DNA from: Lepidurus packardi
Taxonomy: Eukaryota; Arthropoda; Branchiopoda; Notostraca; Triopsidae
Direction: 5' to 3'
DNA: 64,000 nucleotides
Assembly (NCBI GenBank): GCA_023053545.1
Contig: JAKZAN010000007.1
Location: forward strand, 5,332,001-5,396,000
Shown here: one piece after another, positions 24,501 through 35,650 of the stretch
Layout of the letters: each line of letters starts with the position of its first letter
Position numbering within the stretch: position 1 is the stretch's first letter
Program-made: the position numbers and the translations under genes
Notes under the pieces: generated by a model
What the model was told of the DNA's origin: nothing
Database searches by the model: none
The model's input: only the letters and a program-made list of their open reading frames with translations

Positions 24501-27500
24501 GATATCTTATTCGAAAGGCTGAGATGCAACTCGAGACCTATTGGCAGGGACCCCAAAATTTATAGTTTTTATAGAGTTATAAATGCCAAGCTAGGGATAT
24601 ATACCCAGTCACGTTTTCATGCATGACCAATTGCAGGAAACTCAGAGAAAACGACAGATTTTTAATCACTATTATCAACAACTCATAAAGGAGGCCATTC
24701 AGCAACCTTATTGCTCTTCAAGGACTGCTTCGTTCTATAGCATAGGTACTCATATAGCGCTACCCAAAATAGCTGAAAAAATATTTATCTTTTAGCCCTG
24801 CTATCTTACCAATGCGATGTATTAGTTATGTAAGGGTTATGCTAGTGTCCCAGATCCGGACCATCAGTTTGTTATGCAGCCACTATAACAACATGTGTGG
24901 GTAAGCAATGAGCTTTCTCACTTCGCCCAGCATTCAATCTAGCTTCTTCTTAGTAATCCGAATTCCAATTACTTCAGGCCACTGATCATTAATAGTCAAG
25001 AATACTGGCAATACAAGCAGCGGACATTCCATTTGCCTTTGCTAGCAGAGATAATGTCAGGTAATTACGATATTTTAACCCCGTGTAAGACATTTTTTTA
25101 CTTCTATCTTCGCATTTTTCCCAGCTGTTCAGCCGTGGATAATAAGCCACCCTAGAGATTTCGGATGGGGTTATACCATTTTTGTAAATTTTATTTTTAC
25201 TTTATTGGGCCTTATCGATTGGTAGACAGTGGGATGGCTACCCGGAGTTCTTACATTGAATGGCCCGCGTGCTTTATCCTCGCCGAAGCTGAAAAAGGAA
25301 TGTATCCTTGTCTCGCTATACTGTAACATATTTCTACCCTGGAACGTCGTTTGCTTTGGCTTTGTAAAAGGAAGCCGGGACAAGAAGAACAATCGAATAA
25401 AAACAAAATGTAAGGCTGTAAACACAAATGCTTAAATTGAAAATTCGATTTTTGTCTCTTGAGCCACTTAGTGCAAGAGACCGCACGCGAGGGAACATTA
25501 GTGGGGTTGCATATCGTATGTGCATACTGTGCTCGCTGCGTTAGGTTTATTTGCCTTTGCATTAGAATGCCAATCAGCGCGAGCGTGTTTATGTGGAGTA
25601 TGGGGAGTTTGCAAGTGGAGTACTGTCACGTGAAGCTCGGGAGGATCGTAAATACGTTTGTACAATCCGTTAGGCATTTCTCCGAGCGGCTCTATGTTTC
25701 TATCTCCCTCGCTTGGAAGAGTTCTAGGGAGATATACGTCGACCTATTCTGCTTTTTATCCGGTATAATGCACGACGCGATAACCCAAGGAACACACCCC
25801 GCTAAGCTTTTGCTACTGAGTGATTCAAAACTTAAAATTCAGCTTGATCTACGCAGCTTCTTTCAATGCTAAATAAACATAAAAAGAAAGAAGAAACCAC
25901 ACAAGCCGTTACCAAGATGGCCTCTGGGAACCTAGACGGAGTGAAAGAAATTGTTTTCTTTCCGTAGCCAGACTTGGGTACTTTGACTAACAGGAATTTA
26001 GTTTACTCGTGGAGAAGAGCCTCTCAACTCTTTCGGGGATCTAAGTCACGAGCTCGCGACTATTGTTCTGATATGTCGCGATCATACGAGAATGGAAAAT
26101 TTCTATAAAGGACTGTATCCGTTTCCCTGGTTGGTATTTACTTGGCTTAGATGAACAGAAAAGCAGACTTCCTTGTAGGATATTCTTTCTTTCTTTTTGC
26201 CCTTCACCTGCTCGATGAGCATGAGCTGCTGTTTAACCAAGCTATCAAAATCGAATTTCTGCCCTCTTCTCCCAGTACCCAGGTAACGTCGCTGAAAAGG
26301 AACAACTGTAACTGCCGGAATAATTGAACGAAACGTGAGGCACCTGGGTGTACAAATAATGAGTACCTAGAGGGTTTTTACAACGACCCGGGCTAACATT
26401 AAATTGCCGCTTTCTTGCGGAATTGTCCCGTAGCATTCCCCTGTCGCGGAACGCGTAAGCAAAACGGGATGTCATTTTCTCTCTTCGGACTAGCGGAGAG
26501 TACACACTTAAATGGTTACGATGTACAGAGCAAGAGAAACAATCCCCAGGTTGGTGTCCATCCATGGTCAGTGCAACTTCTGAAGATCGTAAAAAAAGGA
26601 AAAAATTACTTACTTAAAAAGGTTTGTCTTGTAAAGTTAAGAGAGCGGAAGATTTGATTTTCTGTCAGTGCGGCTGGCCAAATAGTGATTTCCGTGCCCC
26701 GTTGGGCTAGTCTTGGGATGCAAGAGAGAAACAGCGGATCCGTTGAAGAGAGAATTCCGGTGACGACTGGGCGGGAACAAAGCTCGCCCTTCCTCTTATA
26801 TAGATCGGCAGGCTAGCTCATACGGATTCTGAACATTCTTCCTATACTCCATATCCTGCCCACGGACGCAAGAAGTCTGGGGTTTCTCTCAGAGAAGCAT
26901 CAAGACTCGGAAGCTGGAAAAGATAAAAGAACCAAAAAGAACGAGAGAGAAAAAAAAGATGAATGACAAGCCAGTAACAGGGAGACATGGAGTACGAAAA
27001 TACGATTTGATGAGCTCGTAGGGTTCTTGCTGCAGGCTCTTAGTTCGGATAGACACGCAGACTCGTACCACGGATAGGTTTTATTCTAATAATCGAGTCA
27101 TACTTTTGTTCTGAAATGTAGTTTTTCTTTGTATCGCTCTGGACAGCTAAGGTCCTTATGATCAAAAGGCACCGGTTTGTCTTTTCCAACATTTTTCGAC
27201 CCGTGTCCTTGCGTTTATGCATTAGCTTAATCTTGCCATGACAGAACCATCTGAGACAAAACGAAAGTTTTCTCCTCAAAGATCTCCAAAATGGAAAGAA
27301 TACAACAGAAGCATGCGTCGATGGATGCACGCCAAAAGCCTGTCTCTAACAGATAAGACGTTTTCTCTTATGGTTATAAGGGCCAAGAATAAAAGATAAT
27401 ATAATTTAATCTGTATCTTTCTTGATTAAGAAAGCTATCATTTGCATTGTATTTTTCATTGTTAACAACATGTTCTAATAAAGGGAGGAAATAGACCGAT

Positions 27501-27550
27501 CATTGACAGTTACATTTTCTCGGTAACTCTCATTTTCATTGTTCTCTCTG
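21584..27550. other. Gene-free stretch, about 6 kb
   Basis: No recognisable exon, RNA gene or transposase. Several open frames of 80-140 codons exist (for example near 22.8, 25.5 and 26.3 kb), but they lack domain character and overlap each other on both strands. A cluster of three CTCGAG sites lies at 24,356-24,395. Confidence 0.55.
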
Positions 27551-28654
27551 TTAAAGGGGGAGTAAGGTTTCAAAATGAAAAAATATATGTTATAGAAGAG
27601 ACCAAACTACATGTTCTGGCTGAAGAACCCCTATGTCAATTATGCATATTAACCGAGTAATTAATTATTTAGCGGTTTTAGCCCCGCCCCTTTCCGCCAA
27701 AATTCAAATTTTCCTATCCTTATAACATTGGCGGACAGTTGGCCGGAGGCCTAGCGACTTTACCTATGAACGCATTGAAAATCGATCCCGGTTCTCATAG
27801 GGACCGTACCGTGACCTTTCTTTTGAATGCTTAAGCAGTTTTTTACGCGCTTTGGTTACTTCACAAACTTAATCACAAAAAACCACTTTTTCTTCGCGCC
27901 ACGACGGGAACGTTCCGTTCTGTGGCTCAACGAACGTCAACGCCGCGAGCGTGGAGCTCACAACCTGTGTCAGGATAGCCTGCCGGACTAACATATTGGG
28001 GAGAGCTAGGCTAAGAAGCCTTGGAACGCGTGTTATCCAAAGTCGACATTCCAAAGCGTGGTCTTGTATACGTGCTGACTATTCGCTTGTTTAGTTTATT
28101 AGTTTGTGTCTTCATAAGCTTTGAATTAAAATGAGTGATAACGATAGTGATAGTGATAACGACTTTGGATAACACGCGTTCCAAGGCTTCTTAGCCTAGC
28201 TCTCCCCAATATGTTAGTCCGGCAGGCTATCCTGACACAGGTTGTGAGCTCCACGCTCGCGGCGTTGACGTTCGTTGAGCCACAGAACGGAACGTTCCCG
28301 TCGTGGCGCGAAGAAAAAGTGGTTTTTTGTGATTAAGTTTGTGAAGTAACCAAAGCGCGTAAAAAACTGCTTAAGCATTCAAAAGAAAGGTCACGGTACG
28401 GTCCCTATGAGAACCGGGATCGATTTTCAATGCGTTCATAGGTAAAGTCGCTAGGCCTCCGGCCAACTGTCCGCCAATGTTATAAGGATAGGAAAATTTG
28501 AATTTTGGCGGAAAGGGGCGGGGCTAAACCCGCTAAATAATTAATTACTCGGTTAATATGCATAATTGACATAGGGGTTCTTCAGCCAGAACATGTAGTT
28601 TGGTCTCTTCTATAACATATATTTTTTCATTTTGAAACCTTACTCCCCCTTTAA
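27551..28654. mobile_element. TTAA-bounded foldback (long inverted repeat) element
   Basis: Two arms of 495 bp (27551-28045 and 28160-28654) are inverted copies of each other, with one mismatch noticed by eye (GGTTTTAGC versus GGGTTTAGC) and no length change. A 114 bp spacer separates them. Each outer end is TTAA followed by AGGGGGAGTAAGG inward, so a TTAA target duplication with terminal inverted repeat fits. TTAA duplication is typical of piggyBac-type transposition, but the ends do not start with the usual CCC, so the family is inferred only. The spacer contains a start codon at 28131 opening a 13-codon acidic frame (MSDNDSDSDNDFG), which may be the beginning of a parental ORF cut off by the inversion. 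No transposase is present, so it would be non-autonomous. Confidence 0.85.
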
Positions 28655-28856
28655 TAAAGCGGTTTATTCGGCCCCATTTTCCTTTTCCCCACAATAGTTG
28701 GCCTTTCAATCGCTAGGACAGACTATGGCGCCAGCTCCTGGGGCAGCTTGCAACGCCAAGCTTGTAGGTTGGTTAAACTGGGAAGCTGGAGCTTGTGCAG
28801 TGTTTTGACGGTTGATAGATTTTGTCTTGTGGTTCTAGTGATGATAATTACGTAAA

Positions 28857-31609
28857 ATGGCTGCGCGTGCCCCCAATCCTAATTATTCCAGCCCTAGCCC
28901 AAATGTTACGGTACATGCCCAAGGTCCAGCGGCGTCTTCCAACGTCAGTGGCGTCGTCGGAAATATGCCTTTAGCAGCAGGACGCGGGTATAACGCGCAG
29001 CCGCCCGCCATGAGACCATATCAGGGACCGGCGTACGGACAGCCACCGGTAAGCTATACGCTATAGCTATTATCACAGATTGTTGTCCTTTAGATTGTTA
29101 AATACCTTCAAGAGGAGCCTGAGCTTCCGATACGAATAATGGTGTGGCTTTATTATCCCAATTTACAGCTTATTATTTTCTATTACTGTTAAAAATTGGA
29201 TATTAACTGGTAGTTTTGGAGAACTGTGCCTTTACGTTTGTAGCTTATACTTTTGATGCATTTTTGTGTCGCATGTTCTTTCTGCCACGGTTGACAAAAG
29301 CCTTCAAACGTGCACTAGTTTCCATTAACTAAACAAAGCTTCTGTCTTGATTGACGTGTATGGCTTCTTACCTACACGGTTGACTCGCAGCTCTCAGGAA
29401 TTGATAATAAGTCCTTGTTTTGGTGTAAGGATAGAGCAGTGGTTAATCGAATTTTACAAAAAGCTCTTAGAGTTGGCTCTGTTTCTCGTCGATACATGTT
29501 TAGAGTTGGCTCTGTTTCTCGTCGATACATGTTTAGTGCTACTATATTTCTTATTCTTTAGCGTCCAGGCTTCAATGCTGGACCTGGCATGGGTGTGTCT
29601 AGTCCTGGACCAGCCCCAAATCCAGGAATGATCCCAAGACATCAGCAGTCACCTACTTTTGGACAAATGAGACCAGCAATGCCCATGGGTCCCCAGCCGG
29701 GCGGCAAAAGGCCAGGAGATTCAAGGCCAATGCCACCCCAAGCGAAAATGTAAGCAAGTGCGATCGCTAAGTACAGAACCTTGTTCTAATGGCATCTTAC
29801 TATAGAGAATATGGACCAGCCAAAAAGAAGAAAAAACTAGCCGATAAGATTCTACCCCAGAAAGTCCGAGATTTGGTGCCCGAGTCACAAGCCTATATGG
29901 ATCTGCTGGCATTTGAGCGCAAGCTAGATGCTACAATCATGAGGAAGCGCCTGGATATCCAGGAAGCTTTGAAGCGTCCCATGAAGCAAAAACGTAAACT
30001 ACGAATTTTCATTTCCAATACCTTTTACCCTGCCAGAGAGCCAACTGAGAATGAAGAAGGCTCTGTGGCTTCTTGGGAACTGCGTGTCGAAGGAAGACTG
30101 TTGGAAGATGCCAAGCCGGGAAGTACCACGACGAGCGCGTCAGATCCTTGCAAAGTGAAACGCAAGTTTTCTTCCTTTTTCAAATCCTTGGTGATTGAAT
30201 TGGACAAGGACCTTTATGGTCCAGACAATCATCTGGTCGAATGGCACAGACAAGCATCCACTACTGAAACCGATGGTTTTCAGGTTAGCTACCCGTAGGA
30301 ATATTTTACGAAGAAGTTAAATTTGCATATTTTTAGGTTAAACGCCCAGGAGACCGTAACGTACGCTGCACAATATTGCTACTATTGGACTATCAGCCAT
30401 TGCAATTCCGACTGGATTCGCGGCTGGCTCGCTTATTGGGTATTCATACCCAGACTCGGCCCATGATCATTTCAGCCTTGTGGCAGTATATAAAAACGCA
30501 TCATCTGCAAGACGCCAGTGAGCGCGAGTACGTCATATGTGACAAATACCTGGAAAGCGTTTTTGGCTGCAGCCGGATGAAATTCGCTGAAATTCCACAG
30601 CGTTTGAGTTCACTTTTACATCCCCCGGATCCGATTGTCATCAATCACATTATTAGTGTGGAAGGCACTGAAACAAAGAAAACAGCCTGCTATGATATTG
30701 ATGTGGAAGTGGATGATACACTCAAGACCCAAATGAATAATTTCCTTCTGTCGACAGCATCTCAGCAAGAAATCCAGGTATACCTTTTTTTTGTTTACAG
30801 TCTGAGCTGTCTCATTATTTCTCGTGAACGGTATGATCTTATGGAAAAATTGTCGTAATATTTTAGAGCTTGGATTCCAAAATCCATGAGACAGTCGAGA
30901 GTATTAATCAGCTGAAAATAAGCCGCGAGTTTTTCTTAAGTTTTGCCAAAGACCCACAGCAATTTATCAACAAATGGCTCATCTCGCAATGCAGAGATCT
31001 GAAGGTACGTTTTCTTACTGTTTTGTGTGTGATTTTTGTAATTTTTTTTTTCTTTGGAACTTTTAATTTTTGTTTCAGTTTCCTTCTAACTTTCAACTAG
31101 AACCGCCCTAGGGATTTCTTAAGATTACTTTTTTATACCTAGTAATTTAGCATGAGTCTGCAGTCAGTTTTTTGTCCGTATTGCGTACGGAAGTGTTTGA
31201 CTAAATTTCTTCTTCAGTGCTAAAAGCGTAACTAAAAGTTTGAGACTTAGCAAGATTCATGGAACCATACATCCATCCAATGGTTCCGTCTCTGTTGTGT
31301 GAAGTTACTCTGCTTGTTGTTGATTGTAAAAATTTCTAGGTTATTTTGTGAGTTATTTTTCTTTTAGCTGCCTCGATTTTCTAGTTTGGGTGTTTTCTTA
31401 CGAGCCCAAATGCGTTTTCTTTGTCATAAATCTTTGTTTTTTGTGCCTTATAGACGATGACGGACGTAACAGGCAATCCAGAAGAAGAGCGTCGAGCCGA
31501 GTTTTACGATTCATCTTGGGTACCGGAGGCCGTCAGTCGATACTTTTACAACAAGGTTAATCAAAAGCGTGCTGAATTGGAACAAGCACTGGGCATACGG
31601 AACTCTTGA
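28857..31609 (+). CDS. SMARCD1: SWI/SNF subunit SMARCD (BAP60/BAF60)
   Basis: SMARCD is an accessory subunit of the SWI/SNF (BAP/PBAP) chromatin remodelling complex that links it to transcription factors. Exons are 28857-29048, 29562-29749, 29806-30283, 30337-30777, 30867-31004 and 31454-31609, 1593 nt in frame, 530 aa, close to the usual 500-550. The N-terminus is Pro/Gly/Gln-rich. From about residue 125 comes the family core: [35 protein letters not shown], then [11 protein letters not shown] and [14 protein letters not shown]. The SWIB domain is at roughly residues 305-380 ([33 protein letters not shown]). The C-terminal helices are also conserved ([19 protein letters not shown]). Arthropods have one such gene; the symbol is the vertebrate orthologue group. 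Its promoter must lie in the roughly 200 bp after the foldback element, or inside that element. Confidence 0.95.
29468..29533. repeat. 33-bp perfect tandem duplication in SMARCD intron 1
   Basis: Two adjacent identical 33-base copies, 29468-29500 and 29501-29533 (TAGAGTTGGCTCTGTTTCTC...), lie about 30 bases before the acceptor of exon 2. The perfect identity suggests a recent slippage event. Confidence 0.9.
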
Positions 31610-33056
31610 AAGGATAACGCACTTATTCCTTGCTTTTGAACTAAGTGAAGAGGTTGTTTGAAATGACCTGATGTCTGTAATGCTTACCTAATTCTCGTTT
31701 TTTTTTTTCTCAAGAGCTGAGACGGAAGTTCTGATGTATTTTTTTTTTTTTGTGCGCCGTGCAAGGAAATGTATGAACTAATCTGTGACATGATGCTCAC
31801 GCAGCCGAAGCGTTATACACTTTAGAACTTGTAAGATGTGTACCTTTTTTAAATTTATTTATTTTACATTTCGTAAGGTCGTAACGAATTTTGTCGTCTG
31901 TGAGCCACGGGTTCTTCTAAAGTTCTTTATCGCCTTATAGTACGCATTTCATAGGAAGGGTTAAAAAAAGTTTCTTGGAGCTACTGTGTTTCAAGAAAGC
32001 CGTTGCATTATGAAGTAATGCAATGTCTATGGTAATCGAGCAAGCTGGCTCCATAAAACCACATTAGCTCGTACATGGGACGGACGATGCCACGTTATTC
32101 CCAACGGGGTAACTGTTGTGCGCTACACTAATCAGTCGCCTGAGCCGCGACGTTCGGTGTATCAAATAAACATAAACGCACGGTAGGGTGGACATCACAT
32201 CACCGAGTTTATGTTTTGTAGAATTCAAATCTGACTTGACAAACATTCCCGGAGAGAAATACCCTATCTTGATATCCATGAAAATAGCAAGCAGTGGTTT
32301 TTCAATCTCTTCCAACAGCTCATTCTGTGAAAAGATACTCCAAGAGCTCATATTTACGCGGTTAATGAGTTTCACGACTTCCGTCCGAAAGCGTCTTGTA
32401 CGTTGGGAACAAGTGAGCTAAACCTTACTATACTTGAGTCTTGGCTATTCTTTTTAGCCGCAATGCGGACTGTAGTTGAAGAGCCTAAAGCACAAAGCAA
32501 GCGAAATATTTTATCCAATAATATAAAAACAAAAAAAAACATTCTATTGTATCATTTGGTAGTATGTATAGTTCTGTTAATATTAATAAGTGTGATATAA
32601 AGAAGGACGATACAAGAAAGCGTAGTTTATTGCGTGGAAGGAAAGCATAGCATCAATCTATGTGGGATTGGCGGTTTCCCTAATCAAGTTAGGTCATTTA
32701 TAGAAGGAATAATGGAAAGCTGAGTTTCAAATTAATTGGAAAATTTAATTACAAAATTATTTAATTTTCTTTATTAAGCGAGTTACGGAAACCAAGAAAA
32801 GTGTACCAACCTGCGGAACCGAAATCACCACCAACTTCCGGCCAAGATAAAAGCTTTTCCGTTCAGATTTTTTTTTTGCTTTTTTTCTCCATTAATAAAG
32901 ATCATTTGGATGGCAGTTGTCAATTGCCATTTTTGTGATGCATTAGTGCATTGTGGTAGGAATAAACAAGGCAGTGCACATCAGGGCGGGTTGTGCTCTC
33001 GAAGAACTTGTCTGTTACTTTTCACGCATCCTCCCACTCACTCGGACCAGCTTAGC
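31610..33056. other. Intergenic, SMARCD 3' UTR and proctolin upstream region
   Basis: Poly-T runs follow the SMARCD stop. Open frames at 32,064-32,421 overlap on both strands and are not recognisable. Nothing else is supported. Confidence 0.5.
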
Positions 33057-33064
33057 TATATAAG
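33057..33064 (+). promoter_or_regulatory. TATA box of the proctolin gene
   Basis: TATATAAG with an initiator-like TCATAC about 30 bases downstream (near 33,088). A strong donor, GTAAGTATC, follows at 33,175, and the next good acceptor lies 3 bases before the proctolin start codon. Confidence 0.7.
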
Positions 33065-33087
33065 GTCGGATTCCAACACTTTCCGAG

Positions 33088-33174
33088 TCATACATTCTGG
33101 TAGCCGTGAATCAAGCAAGTTTTAGCTTAAGACCCCAGTTTACCGTTATTTACGAACTTCACATCGTATCCTAT
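33088..33174 (+). other. Putative 5' UTR exon of proctolin
   Basis: Inferred leader exon from the start site set by the TATA box to the GTAAGTATC donor. The intron would run 33175-34217, ending TTTTCAG. There is no protein-coding content. Confidence 0.55.
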
Positions 33175-34220
33175 GTAAGTATCAACTAAATCCCGTGTTA
33201 TGCCGTGTTAAGTTGCGTTCATTTACCTTCCTGATTATTCTTCTGATACTCGTACAAGGTAAATAGAATAGTTAACTTTAATACGTTAATTCATGTACCT
33301 ACGTTTAAAATTATATAGCAATTTAATTCCACCTATGTATGTTCTAGATTCTAGATACCAAGATTACCTTAGTATTCTCCCCACTCCGTTTCAGATTTAC
33401 GAGAAGAGGGATTCGGTGTTGTTGTTTTTACTTTTTCCATTGTAAAGTGTAGGTATTGTGCAGTTTGTTAGCTACTACTTGATTAAGCTGTTATGACAGC
33501 TTCCTTGTTCCAAGCCGCTATTCAGAAATGATTTAAAGCGTGAGCGGTATCCAGGTGGCTTGGTGAACCAAAGAAATTGGACGACCAATGATCTTGGCAC
33601 TCGATTTCTTTAGCTTCTACCGTAGCCTGCAGTTATTCCTTGCCCGTGGTAATGAAGTATAATCTATTGTGTAGACACTTGACACGATAACTTGTTATAA
33701 AGCTCGGTTTCCCTCGCTAGTTGTATTATTTCTTTTTCCATCCTTAAAAATGCACCCTTAGGACTAAATTTTTGAAGTACCCGTACGTTCATGTAAATAC
33801 TCAAGATAATGATGCCTGGGCTATTTTGCCGCCAGGTAATAATGTTTTTTCCCCTTTCTAATCTTGGCTTTCTTTTTTTACATTTCTTTTTAAGAGGGAA
33901 AGGCTAGTCGGAGTATCTCTTGAGTAACCTTCATTATGCTGCAATAGTGAAGTACGCACTTTAGTTATCATGCTGAAATCCGTCAATGTAGTTAGATCTA
34001 TATAGAACATTATTTCCCACACGGGTACAAGGAAGTTTCGCAAGGAGAATGGGAGTCAGCAGAACAGGGAAATGTGCTCGTTTTCTGGACTATTTACGTT
34101 GTATCGTTATACTTTAAGTCCAAGATCAAATCATGAAAGCTAACGAAACCATTATCCCAATTTACGACAGGCTTACGTCAGCTCTTTAATAACTATGCAT
34201 GATCTGTATGTTTTCAGAAA

Positions 34221-34789
34221 ATGGCTTGTCGGATGTTGGTCATGGTCTTGACGGTCTTGGTGCTTGCAATGGTCGTAAACCAAGCCCATTGCCGGTACTT
34301 GCCTACACGTTCGGATCCCTCGGTTCCCCTTTGTCCCGGAGTTGATCCTCGAATGGAACACATAGTTGACGTAATGCGAGAAGTGAGTATCTATATCTTT
34401 ATTTCGTTTTTATTCGCAAAGACAAAAGCAAACCTTTGAAAAGGCAAGCCTCTTCGAGTAATAAAAGGCCACTGAAAGCAAAAGGTTTGGAATCTTCCAA
34501 GATCAGGTATTTCTTAACGAGGTCATGTGATGACCCGGTTCAATTTCGAAATTCCGATGATTTCGAATTCCAAACCGTTCGAGCTTTTGCAAGGTAAAGG
34601 ACTCGAGAAGGGCTAGCGACATTTGACAGTGTTGTTGGTTATGAAAGGAATATTTGAGAATTAATTATGAACCAACCAATTTCTGACTTCCTTGCAATTA
34701 TGTTTTCTCCTTTTTAGTTAATAAAGGCCGCCTACGAAGAAGGAAGGGCTTACAGGGATGGGGAACACCGTAATGCTGCCAGTTTTTAA
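34221..34789 (+). CDS. proc: Proctolin precursor
   Basis: The product is a secreted precursor of the neuropeptide proctolin (RYLPT), a co-transmitter and hormone that enhances visceral and skeletal muscle contraction in arthropods. Exons are 34221-34382 and 34718-34789, 234 nt in frame, 77 aa. Residues 1-24 form a clear signal peptide (hydrophobic MLVMVLTVLVLAMVV, ending QAHC). The peptide RYLPT occupies residues 25-29 immediately after the likely signal cleavage, followed by a single Arg at 30 that provides the C-terminal processing site. This layout is the same as in known insect proctolin precursors. The remaining 47 residues are an acidic/helical spacer (MEHIVDVMRE, KAAYEEGRAYRDGEHR) of unknown role with one more Cys. 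No second peptide copy is present. The start is the only ATG that gives a signal peptide, and it follows an acceptor by 3 bases. Confidence 0.93.
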
Positions 34790-35533
34790 AACTTGGTTGT
34801 CTGCGTATATGTATAGCACCTTATACATGCATGCAATTAACCAAAGCACGTAACTTCGTGTTCGTCCGCCAATGTTCTCCCAATCCCTTTCATCCTCACA
34901 TTGTATTTCCCTTTGTGTTCTTTACCTCATATAGTTTAATAGTATAACAATACATCTAACCGAACTAAATTATTGTTCTTTCGCGGTTTTTTACTATATA
35001 ACAAAAATAAAATTAGGGGGATGGGGAAATATTCCTTGGACTTAACTGTTGATCATCCTTTCAGAGCACGTATTTTTCTTCAGGGTGTGTCGAAGACACA
35101 GGTCTATTCTTACAATACGGACTTCCTCGAATCCAGTTAGTATAACAGATCTTATTGAGTTTCCTTTTCGTTTTGATCTCAGCTACGTACAAAGTAACTG
35201 CGTTATGATAATGACCATCCGGACGATTTCCCTGCAGAGCATCTTTCTCTTACTTAGCTCAATTTATTCATTGACCCATGTGCTTATCATAATTGAGTCG
35301 TATCTTTTCCCATGCAAATGTACTATTTCAATTGCTTGTAACAAGAAGAGGCAACAGAAAAATAACTGTAAAAAACTCATCCCTTTCCGGTTCTTTCACC
35401 TGTTTCGTTCAAGCAGAAGTAGCAGTTGACCCCGATTTTAGATAGGTTGTCAGGTCGAAAGCATCGACCCGGAGATTTAAACCCCTCTCACCTTAGCTTT
35501 GCAATCCCGTTATGGTGGATAGTTGGGTCCCAC
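34790..35533. other. Intergenic
   Basis: Contains the proctolin 3' UTR and upstream DNA of the proline-rich gene. A 126-codon open frame at 35,049 is low-complexity and not supported. Confidence 0.5.
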
Positions 35534-35540
35534 TATAAAA
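35534..35540 (+). promoter_or_regulatory. TATA box of the proline-rich secreted protein gene
   Basis: TATAAAA with an initiator-like TCCAGTATT about 28 bases downstream, then a leader of roughly 90 bases to the start codon at 35,651. Spacing and sequence are typical of arthropod core promoters. Confidence 0.75.
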
Positions 35541-35650
35541 AGCCAGGTACCTTCTTGGAATCCAGTATTCGACTCGACAATTTCGCCACTGCACATTCAC
35601 TTCTTTAACTGATAGCTTCTTTCAAGTGAAAAACGGGCCGGGATAGTAAC

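Noticed and set aside
32064-32421. Overlapping frames on both strands between SMARCD and proctolin
   Set aside because: Neither strand shows a recognisable protein; the two frames are probably complementary shadows.
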